A DNA stretch of 64,000 nucleotides from Ralstonia mannitolilytica (GTDB taxonomy: Bacteria; Pseudomonadota; Gammaproteobacteria; Burkholderiales; Burkholderiaceae), in assembly GCF_905397375.1 (NCBI RefSeq), contig NZ_CAJPVG010000009.1, positions 124,001 through 188,000 of the forward strand, written 5' to 3'. Position numbers and translations under genes: made by a program. Below are positions 24,732-33,350 of this stretch, piece by piece (positions within the stretch are counted from its first letter, which is position 1; the number at the start of each line of letters is the position of its first letter). The notes beneath the pieces were generated by a model. The model searched no databases and was not told the DNA's origin. It saw only the letters and a list, made by a program, of their open reading frames with translations.

Positions 24732-27365
24732 ATGCAAGAGAAATATTCCCCGTCTGACGTTGAACAGCTGGCGCAACAACACTGGCAGGCCAAAGACGCC
24801 TATCGCGTGACCGAACACGCGCGCGCCGCTGACGGCTCGGACAAGCCCAAGTTCTACGCCTGCTCGATGCTGCCGTATCCGTCGGGCAAGCTGCACATGG
24901 GCCACGTGCGCAACTACACGATCAATGACGTGATGACGCGTCATCTGCGCATGAAGGGGTACAACGTCCTGATGCCGATGGGGTGGGACGCCTTCGGCAT
25001 GCCGGCGGAGAACGCGGCGCTCAACAACGGCGTGGCCCCGGCCACCTGGACCTACGACAACATCGCTTACATGAAGAAGCAGATGCAGTCGATGGGCCTG
25101 GCGATCGACTGGTCGCGCGAGGTCGCCACCTGCGACCCCAACTACTACCGCTGGAACCAGTGGCTGTTCCTGAAGATGCTCGAGAAGGGCATCGCCTACC
25201 GCAAGACTGGCACCGTGAACTGGGATCCGGTCGACCAGACCGTGCTCGCCAACGAACAGGTGATCGACGGGCGCGGCTGGCGCTCGGGCGCGGTGGTGGA
25301 AAAGCGCGAGATCCCGATGTACTACCTGCGCATCACCGAGTACGCGCAGGAACTGCTCTCCGATCTGGATGCACTGGGCTGGCCGGAGCGCGTCAAGCTG
25401 ATGCAGCAGAACTGGATCGGCAAGAGCGAGGGCGTGCGCTTTGCGTTCCCGCACACCATCCCGGGCCAAGATGGCAAGCCGATCAATGACGGCAAACTGT
25501 ACGTCTTCACCACGCGCGCCGACACCATCATGGGAGTCACCTTCTGCGCCGTGGCGGCCGAACACCCGATCGCCACGCATGCCGCGCAGACCAACCCGGC
25601 ACTCGCGGCCTTCATCGACGAATGCAAGCACGGCAGCGTCATGGAAGCCGACATGGCGACCATGGAAAAGAAGGGCATGCCGACCGGCCTGACGGTCACG
25701 CACCCGCTCACGGGCGAGCCCGTGCCGGTGTGGGTCGGCAACTACGTGCTCATGAGCTACGGCGACGGCGCCGTGATGGGCGTGCCCGCGCACGATGAGC
25801 GCGACTTCGCGTTCGCCAACAAGTACGGCCTGCCGATCAAGCAGGTCGTGGATGTGAAAGGCCAGCCGTACGACACCACCACCTGGGCCGACTGGTACGC
25901 CGACAAGGAGCACGGTGTGCTCGTCCACAGCGGCAAGTACGATGGCCTGAACTATCAGCAAGCCGTCGATGCCGTGGCCGCCGACCTGGCCGCCCAGGGC
26001 GTCGGCGAGAAGAAGACCACCTGGCGCCTGCGCGACTGGGGCATTTCGCGCCAGCGCTACTGGGGCACGCCGATCCCGCTGATCCACTGCGAGAGCTGCG
26101 GCGTCGTGCCGGTGCCCGAGCAGGACCTGCCGGTGCGTCTGCCCGAAGACCTCGTTCCGGACGGCACGGGCAACCCGCTCGCCAAGGATCCGCGCTTCCT
26201 GAATTGCACGTGCCCGTCGTGCGGCAAGCCCGCGCGCCGCGAGACCGACACGATGGATACCTTCATCGATTCGTGCTGGTACTACATGCGCTATACGTGC
26301 CCGGACGGCGCCACGATGGTCGACGCCCGCAACGATTACTGGATGCCGATGGACCAGTACATCGGCGGCATCGAGCACGCGATCCTGCACCTGCTGTACG
26401 CGCGCTTCTGGACCAAGGTCATGCGCGACCTGGGCCTCGTCAAGTTCAACGAACCGTTCACCAACCTGCTTACGCAGGGCATGGTGCTCAACGAGACGTA
26501 TTACCGCGAAGACGCTGCGGGCAAGAAGCAGTGGATCAACCCGGCGGACGTCGACGTGCAGACCGACGAACGCGGCCGCCCCGTGGGCGCCACGCTCAAG
26601 GCCGACGGGAAGCCGGTGGTGATCGGCGGCGTGGAGAAGATGTCGAAGTCGAAGAACAACGGCATCGACCCGCAAGCGCTGATTGACCAGTACGGTGCCG
26701 ATACGGCGCGCCTGTTCACGATGTTTGCCGCGCCGCCCGAGCAGCAGCTCGAATGGAGCGACGCCGGTGTGGAGGGCGCCTCGCGCTTCCTGCGCCGCGT
26801 GTGGAACTTCGGCGTCGTACATGGAGATGCGATTCGCGCGGGACATGGCAATGGCGTCGTCGCCGGTGCCACCGATGCCGACCGCACGCTGCGCCGCGAA
26901 CTGTACACCGTGCTCAAGCAGGCCAACTACGACTACGAGCGCCTGCAGTACAACACCGTCGTGTCTGCGACGATGAAGATGCTCAACGCGCTGGAAGGCG
27001 CCAAGGACGCGGGCGCCGACGCGCGCCGTGAAGGCTTTGGCATCCTGCTGCGCGTGCTGTACCCGGTGGTGCCGCACATCACGCATGCACTGTGGCAGGA
27101 GCTCGGCTATGCAGGCGTGTATGGCGACCTGCTCGACGCCCCGTGGCCGCAGGTCGATGAGAATGCGCTGGTGCAGAGCGAGATCGAACTCGTGCTGCAG
27201 GTCAACGGCAAGGTGCGCGGCAGCATCGTGGTGCCGGCCGATGCCGACCGCGCCACCATCGAAGCGCTCGCCGCCAAGGACGAGGCCGTGCAGCGCTTTG
27301 CCGACGGCAAGCCGCCGAAGAAGATCATCGTGGTGCCCGGCCGTCTGGTGAACGTGGTGGCCTGA
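24732..27365 (+). CDS. leuS: Leucyl-tRNA synthetase
   Basis: The 877-residue class I synthetase charges tRNA-Leu. The HIGH-type motif reads YPSGKLHMGHVRNY near residue 50, and the KMSKS loop is EKMSKSKNNGID at about 635. The editing domain (about 220-420) includes YVFTTRADTIMGVTF. The C-terminal anticodon-binding part ends VNGKVRGSIVVPAD. It begins an apparent operon with lptE and holA, as in many proteobacteria. Confidence 0.98.
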   Translation: MQEKYSPSDVEQLAQQHWQAKDAYRVTEHARAADGSDKPKFYACSMLPYPSGKLHMGHVRNYTINDVMTRHLRMKGYNVLMPMGWDAFGMPAENAALNNGVAPATWTYDNIAYMKKQMQSMGLAIDWSREVATCDPNYYRWNQWLFLKMLEKGIAYRKTGTVNWDPVDQTVLANEQVIDGRGWRSGAVVEKREIPMYYLRITEYAQELLSDLDALGWPERVKLMQQNWIGKSEGVRFAFPHTIPGQDGKPINDGKLYVFTTRADTIMGVTFCAVAAEHPIATHAAQTNPALAAFIDECKHGSVMEADMATMEKKGMPTGLTVTHPLTGEPVPVWVGNYVLMSYGDGAVMGVPAHDERDFAFANKYGLPIKQVVDVKGQPYDTTTWADWYADKEHGVLVHSGKYDGLNYQQAVDAVAADLAAQGVGEKKTTWRLRDWGISRQRYWGTPIPLIHCESCGVVPVPEQDLPVRLPEDLVPDGTGNPLAKDPRFLNCTCPSCGKPARRETDTMDTFIDSCWYYMRYTCPDGATMVDARNDYWMPMDQYIGGIEHAILHLLYARFWTKVMRDLGLVKFNEPFTNLLTQGMVLNETYYREDAAGKKQWINPADVDVQTDERGRPVGATLKADGKPVVIGGVEKMSKSKNNGIDPQALIDQYGADTARLFTMFAAPPEQQLEWSDAGVEGASRFLRRVWNFGVVHGDAIRAGHGNGVVAGATDADRTLRRELYTVLKQANYDYERLQYNTVVSATMKMLNALEGAKDAGADARREGFGILLRVLYPVVPHITHALWQELGYAGVYGDLLDAPWPQVDENALVQSEIELVLQVNGKVRGSIVVPADADRATIEALAAKDEAVQRFADGKPPKKIIVVPGRLVNVVA

Positions 27366-27395
27366 TTGGGCCCCTCACTCAAGGAACGCAAGGTT

Positions 27396-27908
27396 ATGTC
27401 GCTGTCTCGTCGCCACTTCGGCCGTACCGTCTTCGCGCTGGCTGTGGCTTTGCCGGTGCTGTCCGCCTGCGGTTTCCACTTGCGCGGCAATACCGACTTC
27501 GCCTTCAAGAAGCTGTACATCAACCTGCCGCAGAACTCGCAGATGCGCGCGCAGCTGCGCCGGTTGATCGACAACGGATCCGACACGGTCATCGTGTCGG
27601 ACAAGAAGGACGCCGATGCGCTGCTCGACGTGCTGGCCGAGGACCGCGTGAAGACGATCTCGTCGCTCACGCCGCAGGGCGTGGTGCGCGAGTACCGCAT
27701 CACGTACCGCTTCCGGTTCCAGCTGCGCGATGCGCGCGACAATCTGCTGATCCCGCCGTCGGAGATCACGCAGTTCCGCGACCTCTCGTACAACGAGACG
27801 CAGGTGCTCGCCAAGGACTACGAGGAAGCGGCGCTCTACCGCGACATGCAGGGCGATGTCGTCAACCAGCTGGTGCGCCGGCTGGCCGCTGTCAAATTGC
27901 CGTCGTAA
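27396..27908 (+). CDS. lptE: LPS-assembly lipoprotein LptE
   Basis: The 170-residue outer-membrane lipoprotein plugs LptD and helps insert lipopolysaccharide. The lipobox is VLSAC with Cys25, followed by GFHLRGNTDFAFKKLYI, the family's first conserved strand. The later region YRFRFQLRDARDNLLIPPSE is also typical. The ATG at 27396 has AAGG upstream; a TTG 30 bases earlier is in frame but improbable. It sits between leuS and holA. Confidence 0.94.
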   Translation: MSLSRRHFGRTVFALAVALPVLSACGFHLRGNTDFAFKKLYINLPQNSQMRAQLRRLIDNGSDTVIVSDKKDADALLDVLAEDRVKTISSLTPQGVVREYRITYRFRFQLRDARDNLLIPPSEITQFRDLSYNETQVLAKDYEEAALYRDMQGDVVNQLVRRLAAVKLPS

Positions 27909-27925
27909 GCGGCGGCCGCCCCGTC

Positions 27926-29002
27926 ATGCAACTGCGGCTCGACGCGCTCGAAGGGCACCTGAAGCAGGCCGCCGCCAAGGGCCTGGCGCCGCTGTATGTG
28001 GTGCACGGCGACGAGCACCTGCTCGTGCTCGAGGCCGTCGATGCGCTGCGTCAGGCCGCACGCGCCCAGGGCTTCACCGAGCGCGAAGTGATGAGCGTCG
28101 AGCGCGGCTTTTCGTGGTCGCGCGTGACGGAGGCGCAGCAGTCGATGTCGCTGTTCGGCGATCGCAAGATCGTCGAGTTGCGCATTCCGTCCGGCAAGCC
28201 CGGCAAGGATGGCGGCGAAGCCCTGCGCGCCCTTGCCGCGGGCACGCCGTCCGGCCCTGCCACCGACACCATCACGCTGATCACGCTGCCGCGCCTGGAC
28301 TTTGCGACGGCAAAGTCGGCATGGTTTGCCGCGCTGGAAGGCGCCGGCGTGTCGATCAAGGTCGAATCCGTGGATCGCACCAAGCTGCCCGGCTGGATCG
28401 GCGAACGTCTTGCCCGCCAGCAGCAGCGCGTGGAACCCGGCGAGCCGGGTCGACGTGCCCTGCAATTTATTGCCGATCGCGTGGAGGGCAACCTGCTGGC
28501 CGCCCATCAGGAAATCCAGAAGTTGGGCCTGCTGCACCCGCCGGGCGTGCTGACGTTCGACGATGTGCACGATGCGGTGCTCAACGTGGCGCGCTATGAC
28601 GTGTTCAAGCTGTCCGAGGCGATGCTGGCCGGCGACGTGCCGCGCCTGGTGCGCATGCTCGAAGGCCTGCGCGGCGAGGGTGAGGCCACGGTGCTGGTGC
28701 TGTGGACGTTGACCGAGGAAATTCGCGTATTATCAAAAATCGCCTCGGGCGCCGCCCTGGGCAAGCCGGTGGCCTCGATGCTGCGCGAGCTGCGGGTCTG
28801 GGGCCCGCGTGAGCGGCTGGTGCCGCAGGCGGCGCAGCGCCTGTCGCAGCGGGAACTGGAAGATGCGCTGGCCATGGCCGCCAGGCTCGACCGGCAGGTC
28901 AAGGGCCTGCGCGAACCGTCGCTGCCGGCCGAGCCATGGGATGGCCTGCTGCAGCTGGCAATGCGCGTTGCGCGCCCCGGCAGCCTCCCGGTCGCCGTGT
29001 AG
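27926..29002 (+). CDS. holA: DNA polymerase III subunit delta
   Basis: The 358-residue clamp-loader subunit opens the beta sliding clamp. The N-terminus (LAPLYVVHGDEHLLVLEAVD) is the family's modified nucleotide-binding start without a true Walker A. SVERGFSWSRVTEAQQSMSL, FVADRV-like residues and the C-terminal helical collar (LWTLTEEIRVLSKI) follow. It lies 17 bases after lptE. Confidence 0.95.
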   Translation: MQLRLDALEGHLKQAAAKGLAPLYVVHGDEHLLVLEAVDALRQAARAQGFTEREVMSVERGFSWSRVTEAQQSMSLFGDRKIVELRIPSGKPGKDGGEALRALAAGTPSGPATDTITLITLPRLDFATAKSAWFAALEGAGVSIKVESVDRTKLPGWIGERLARQQQRVEPGEPGRRALQFIADRVEGNLLAAHQEIQKLGLLHPPGVLTFDDVHDAVLNVARYDVFKLSEAMLAGDVPRLVRMLEGLRGEGEATVLVLWTLTEEIRVLSKIASGAALGKPVASMLRELRVWGPRERLVPQAAQRLSQRELEDALAMAARLDRQVKGLREPSLPAEPWDGLLQLAMRVARPGSLPVAV

Positions 29003-29063
29003 CCGGCGCCTTCCCTTCTCACTTGAATCTGAATCGCCGGTGCATGCGCCGGCCGCGACCATC

Positions 29064-30344
29064 ATGAAGCAGCTCGACGTGAACGAATACATGGCCCTCG
29101 TCGGCCGGCAGGCGCGTGTCGCCTCGCGCGGCATGGCACGTGCCGGCACCGCGCAGAAGAATCGCGCGCTGCTGCATATCGCCGCCGCCATCCGCCGCGA
29201 TGCCGCCAAGCTCAAGGAGGTCAACGCCCGCGACGTCGAGCGTGCGCGCGCCAACGGGCAGGATGCTGCCTTTGTCGATCGGCTCACGCTCACCGATCGC
29301 GCCATCGACACCATGGCAGCGGGCCTGGAGCAGATCGCCGCGCTACCCGACCCCATCGGCGAGATCAGCAACATGAAGTTCCGCCCGACCGGCATCCAGG
29401 TCGGCCAGATGCGTGTGCCGCTCGGCGTGATCGGCATCATCTATGAGTCGCGCCCGAACGTGACCGTCGATGCCGCTGCGCTGTGCATCAAGTCAGGCAA
29501 TGCGACCATCCTGCGTGGCGGCTCGGAAGCCATCGAGTCGAACGGCGCGCTGGCCGCGCTCATCGAGGAAGGATTGGCCGACGCGGGCCTGCCCGCCAAC
29601 GCCGTGCAGGTAGTGGCCACCACGGACCGGGCCGCCGTCGGCAAGCTCATCACCATGACGGAATACGTCGACGTGATCGTGCCGCGCGGTGGCAAGAGCC
29701 TGATCGCACGCCTGATGGAAGAGGCGCGCGTGCCGATGATCAAGCACCTGGACGGCATCTGCCACGTCTACATCGACGCCGATGCCGACATCGAGAAGGC
29801 CGTGCGCGTGTGCGACAACGCCAAGACCCAGCGCTACGCGCCGTGCAACACGATGGAAACGCTGCTCGTCTCGCGCGACATTGCCGCGCGTGCACTGCCG
29901 CCACTGGTGAAGATCTACCAGGAGAAGGGGGTGGAGCTGCGCGTGTGTGCGCAGACGCGCGCCACCCTGGAAGCCGCGGGCTTCGGCAACCTCAAGGATG
30001 CCGTCGAAGCCGACTGGCATACCGAGTACCTGGCCCCGATCCTCTCGATCCGCACGGTCGACGGCCTGGATGCCGCCATCGAGCACATCAACACCTACGG
30101 CTCGGCGCACACCGATTCGATCATCACCGAGAACTACTCGACCGGCATGCGCTTCCTGCGCGAGGTCGATTCGGCCAGCGTGATGATCAATGCCTCCACG
30201 CGCTTTGCCGACGGTTTCGAGTATGGGCTGGGGGCGGAGATCGGCATCTCCAACGACAAGCTCCACGCACGCGGGCCGGTCGGGCTGGAGGGGCTGACCT
30301 CGCTCAAGTACGTCGTGTTCGGGCACGGCGAGATCCGCACCTGA
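29064..30344 (+). CDS. proA: Gamma-glutamyl phosphate reductase ProA
   Basis: The 426-residue NADPH-dependent enzyme is the second step of proline synthesis. It belongs to the aldehyde dehydrogenase superfamily, with RVPLGVIGIIYESRPNVTVD, DVIVPRGGKSLIARLM and the catalytic cysteine in TQRYAPCNTMETLL. The C-terminal ASTRFADGFEYGLGAEIGIS is diagnostic. The ATG at 29064 was chosen for the family N-terminus; the longer frame lies inside holA. It is followed by a hairpin before hemJ. Confidence 0.97.
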   Translation: MKQLDVNEYMALVGRQARVASRGMARAGTAQKNRALLHIAAAIRRDAAKLKEVNARDVERARANGQDAAFVDRLTLTDRAIDTMAAGLEQIAALPDPIGEISNMKFRPTGIQVGQMRVPLGVIGIIYESRPNVTVDAAALCIKSGNATILRGGSEAIESNGALAALIEEGLADAGLPANAVQVVATTDRAAVGKLITMTEYVDVIVPRGGKSLIARLMEEARVPMIKHLDGICHVYIDADADIEKAVRVCDNAKTQRYAPCNTMETLLVSRDIAARALPPLVKIYQEKGVELRVCAQTRATLEAAGFGNLKDAVEADWHTEYLAPILSIRTVDGLDAAIEHINTYGSAHTDSIITENYSTGMRFLREVDSASVMINASTRFADGFEYGLGAEIGISNDKLHARGPVGLEGLTSLKYVVFGHGEIRT

Positions 30345-30359
30345 TCCGGCTCACCACCA

Positions 30360-30382
30360 GCGCGCCGCCACGAGCGGCGCGC
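30360..30382 (+). terminator. Hairpin between proA and hemJ
   Basis: A 9-bp stem (GCGCGCCGC/GCGGCGCGC) with loop CACGA is followed by ATTGCTTC. It is terminator-like but poor in T. The loop and the 3' TTGCTT match the tkt/gapA hairpin. Confidence 0.55.
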
Positions 30383-30402
30383 ATTGCTTCAACGAGAACG
30401 AC

Positions 30403-30825
30403 ATGCTCTGGGTCAAAGCCTTTCACATCGTCTTTATCGCGTCGTGGTTTGCAGGACTCTTCTACCTGCCGCGCATCTTCGTCAACCTCGCCATGGAAAC
30501 CGAGCGCGTGGCGATCACGCGCCTGTTGATCATGGCGCGTAAGCTGTTCCGCTTCACGACCATGCTGGCGATCGTGGCGATCCTGCTCGGCCTGTGGCTG
30601 TTCCTCGGCTACCGCATCGGCATGTATCCGCCCAATGGCTGGATGCACGCAAAGCTGGCGCTGGTGCTCGTGACGATCGGCTATCACCATGGCTGCGGAG
30701 TGCTGCTGCGCAAGTTTGAAGCCGGCGCCAACAAGCGCTCGCACACGTTCTACCGCTGGTTCAATGAACTGCCGGTGCTGTTGTTGTTGGCGATCACGAT
30801 CCTCGTCGTGGTCAAGCCGTTCTGA
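30403..30825 (+). CDS. hemJ: Protoporphyrinogen IX oxidase HemJ
   Basis: The 140-residue membrane protein has four predicted helices. The first (LWVKAFHIVFIASWFAGLFY) carries the conserved His8 of HemJ/UPF0093, and the third ends near GYHHGCGVLLRKF. The family performs the six-electron oxidation of protoporphyrinogen IX in bacteria lacking HemG/HemY, often called CopD-like. The stop overlaps the first possible ATG of the next gene. Confidence 0.9.
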   Translation: MLWVKAFHIVFIASWFAGLFYLPRIFVNLAMETERVAITRLLIMARKLFRFTTMLAIVAILLGLWLFLGYRIGMYPPNGWMHAKLALVLVTIGYHHGCGVLLRKFEAGANKRSHTFYRWFNELPVLLLLAITILVVVKPF

Positions 30826-30839
30826 TGGTTGGTTTTCCG

Positions 30840-32231
30840 ATGCCGATTGCTTACTTTGCACCGTGCCCCCGTGGTCTTGAACAGGCGCTGGCCGATGAAC
30901 TGGCCGAAATCGCCATCCGCCCCGAGGTGGATGAGCTGGCGGCGTTCGAGGTCGGGCGCACCGTGCCAGGCGGCGTGCATTTCTTCGGCACGCCGGGCGC
31001 GGCGTATGCCGTCAACCTGCACAGCCGCATCGCCAGCCGGGTGCTGATGCGCCTGGCCGCGCGCGGGTACCGCTCGGAAGACGACATCTACGCGCTGGCC
31101 GCCGCGCAGCGCTGGGAAGACCACTTCACGCCCGACGAGATGATCCGCGTCGACGTGACCGCGCACAAATCGCCGCTGCAGAGCCTGAAGTTTGTCGGCC
31201 TGCGCGTGAAGGACGGCATCTGCGACCGCTTCCGCCAGCGCACCGGCGCGCGGCCCAGCGTCGACACCGTCTCGCCGGACGTGCGCATCCATGCGTACCT
31301 CACCGAGACGGATTGCACGCTGTACCTCGACACGACCGGCGAGCCGCTCTTCAAGCGCGGGTGGCGCCAGGAGAAAGGCGAGGCGCCGCTGAAGGAAAAT
31401 CTCGCGGCGGGCATCCTGCGCCTGACCGGCTGGACGGGCGCGCAAGGCGTGCCGTTCTACGACCCGATGTGCGGCAGCGGCACGTTCCTCGTGGAAGCGG
31501 CGCAGCGCGCGCTCGGCATCGCACCGGGCGGCCAGCGCGCCTTTGCATGCGAGTGGTTCCAGGACCATGACGCCAAATGCTTCAAGCGCCTGCGCGAAGC
31601 GGCCGCCGATGCCGCCGCGGCCGCCATGCGCCGCGCGCCGCCCTTGGTTGCCGGCGCCGATATTTCCACCGACATGCTCGCCTACGCCGCCGCCAACTGG
31701 CAGCGTGCCGGCTTGCCCGGCGAGCCGATGCTCAAGCAGGTCGATGCGCGTTTCGGCCGGCCGCCGTTTGATGCGCCCGGCGTGCTGCTGATGAACCCGC
31801 CGTACGGCGAGCGCATCGCCGTGCGTGGTGCGCAGGGTTCGCGCCGCCGCCGGCCGGAAGGCGAGGGCGATGAAGGCGGCACCGTCTTCGAGCGTGCCAG
31901 CCGCGCCATGGGCGCTCCGCGCGATGAATTCCGTCGCCAGCCGGAGCCGCCGCCGCCCGTCGATCCGCAAGAAGAAGCCGCCGCCAACGAGTTCGCCCAG
32001 GCCTTTGCAGGCACGCTCAAGCGCGAGTTTGCCGGCTGGAAGGCGTTCGTCTTTACCGGGGACCTGTCGATGCCGCGCCGCATGCGGCTCAAGGAATCGC
32101 AGCGCACGCCGCTCTACAACGGCAACATCGAATGCCGCCTGTTCCGTTTCGAGATGGTCAAGGGCGGTATGCGCGATCGCCCGGAGCGCTCCGCAAAGGG
32201 CGATGCCTCAAACGATAACGCCGAGGCGTAA
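30840..32231 (+). CDS. rlmL: THUMP-domain class I SAM-dependent rRNA methyltransferase (RlmL N-domain type)
   Basis: The 463-residue protein corresponds to the N-terminal half of E. coli RlmL, which makes N2-methyl-G2445 in 23S rRNA. It starts FAPCPRGLEQALADEL, then a THUMP region (about 45-155), PFYDPMCGSGTFLVEAA (SAM motif I) and the catalytic MNPPYGER. About 60 hydrophilic residues (RRRR, EGEGDEGG, PEPPPP) are inserted after NPPYGER and before the last strands. Start 30840 matches the family; ATG 30825 overlaps hemJ and is possible. It lacks the RlmK half. Confidence 0.85.
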   Translation: MPIAYFAPCPRGLEQALADELAEIAIRPEVDELAAFEVGRTVPGGVHFFGTPGAAYAVNLHSRIASRVLMRLAARGYRSEDDIYALAAAQRWEDHFTPDEMIRVDVTAHKSPLQSLKFVGLRVKDGICDRFRQRTGARPSVDTVSPDVRIHAYLTETDCTLYLDTTGEPLFKRGWRQEKGEAPLKENLAAGILRLTGWTGAQGVPFYDPMCGSGTFLVEAAQRALGIAPGGQRAFACEWFQDHDAKCFKRLREAAADAAAAAMRRAPPLVAGADISTDMLAYAAANWQRAGLPGEPMLKQVDARFGRPPFDAPGVLLMNPPYGERIAVRGAQGSRRRRPEGEGDEGGTVFERASRAMGAPRDEFRRQPEPPPPVDPQEEAAANEFAQAFAGTLKREFAGWKAFVFTGDLSMPRRMRLKESQRTPLYNGNIECRLFRFEMVKGGMRDRPERSAKGDASNDNAEA

Positions 32232-32241
32232 GGCCTCGGCG
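32219..32241. terminator. Hairpin at converging rlmL and phcQ ends
   Basis: A 9-bp stem CGCCGAGGC/GCCTCGGCG has the rlmL stop codon in its loop. It lacks a T-run, so terminator activity is uncertain. Confidence 0.5.
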
Positions 32242-32269
32242 CTGCGTTGCGGCCTGGCGGGGGAACGGC

Positions 32270-33277
32270 TCACGCCGCCTGCTGCTCCTGGAAGTGTTCC
32301 ATCCAGCCCGCGAGTTGATCCGGTGTGAGCGGCGTCTGGCTGTCGAGCAGGCGCAGCTTGACGGCCGCCCCGTCCCGCTCGGCCTTGACCGACCAGCCTT
32401 TGCCGTCCAGCCACAGCAGGAATGCCAGCCATTGGGCATGCGCTTCCGATACCTTGTGCGTGGATGCCGCTTCCAGGAATTCCGTCAGCGTGGGCGGCTC
32501 GACGATCGTCGCTGCATCCGCGCCGGCCGGCGACACCTGGCCGTTGAGCACATCGGCAAGCACCTCCAGAGCCTGTGCGGCCGGCTTGCTCTCGAAGCGC
32601 GACGACAGCGCCTGGTAGGCCTGTCGGACCGCGTGGCTGAACTGGCCGGTGCGCACGCTTTCCTCGCCGACGAGTTCTGTGTAGTCCTTCATTGCCCAGT
32701 CCGGCTGCGCCACCGAATGCAGCCCGACGGCGGCCGCAGCGCGCAGGTAATCGTTGACGGCACTGAACGACGACAGCCCCGACACCGCGATGTACAGCGT
32801 CTGCAGCGCGCCGATGCGGTGCGTGAGCGTCTGGCTCTGGCGCACGGTCATCTTCTCGCGCAGCAGGGCGTCGCGCTCGCGGCGCAGGTCGGAAAACTCG
32901 AGCGCCTGCTTGAGCTCCACGCGCAGCGCGGTGATGTCCCACGGCTTCTTGATGTAGCGGTGGATCTGCCCCTGGTTGACAGCCTCCACCGTGTCCTCGA
33001 TTTCCGAGTAGGCGGTGGTCAGGATGCGCACCAGGTGTGGATAGCGCTCGCGCGCGTAGCGCAGCAGTTCGTTGCCGAGCTCGCCCGGCATGCGCTGGTC
33101 GGATACGAGCACGCCCAGCGTGGCGGCGTGCTGGTCGAGCATGCGCTTGCCCTCTTCGACCGAGGTGGCGGTGACGACCGGCGCCAGTGAACCGATGGCA
33201 CGGCCGAAGTAAGTCAGCGCCAATGTCTCGTCGTCCACGTACAGGATCTTGGGCTCATTGCCCCCGGGATTGGTCAT
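32270..33277 (-). CDS. phcQ: Response regulator PhcQ
   Basis: The 335-residue protein has an N-terminal receiver domain with phosphoacceptor Asp60 (LVSDQRMPGELG), acid pair Asp15-Asp16 (ILYVDDETLA) and Lys111 (RYIKKPWD). A C-terminal helical region of about 200 residues has no recognised DNA-binding fold. As last gene of phcBSRQ it is the expected PhcQ, which acts with PhcR to relay the 3-hydroxy fatty acid methyl ester signal to PhcA. PhcA is not in the window. The ATG at 33277 is family-consistent. Confidence 0.88.
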   Translation of the reverse strand: MTNPGGNEPKILYVDDETLALTYFGRAIGSLAPVVTATSVEEGKRMLDQHAATLGVLVSDQRMPGELGNELLRYARERYPHLVRILTTAYSEIEDTVEAVNQGQIHRYIKKPWDITALRVELKQALEFSDLRRERDALLREKMTVRQSQTLTHRIGALQTLYIAVSGLSSFSAVNDYLRAAAAVGLHSVAQPDWAMKDYTELVGEESVRTGQFSHAVRQAYQALSSRFESKPAAQALEVLADVLNGQVSPAGADAATIVEPPTLTEFLEAASTHKVSEAHAQWLAFLLWLDGKGWSVKAERDGAAVKLRLLDSQTPLTPDQLAGWMEHFQEQQAA

Positions 33278-33350
33278 CCATCACTCCTCATAGCAAGTGC
33301 AGTCAATGCGCGGAGCCGGTGCGGCGCGGCTCGTGTTGTGAATGGTGTTG

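Noticed and set aside
22914..27086. Open frame of 1390 codons on the minus strand
   Set aside because: It lies antisense to bamE, dapB and leuS, which have clear motifs. Its product is rich in His, Arg, Ala and Gly without recognisable domains, the usual result of high GC3 in the real genes.
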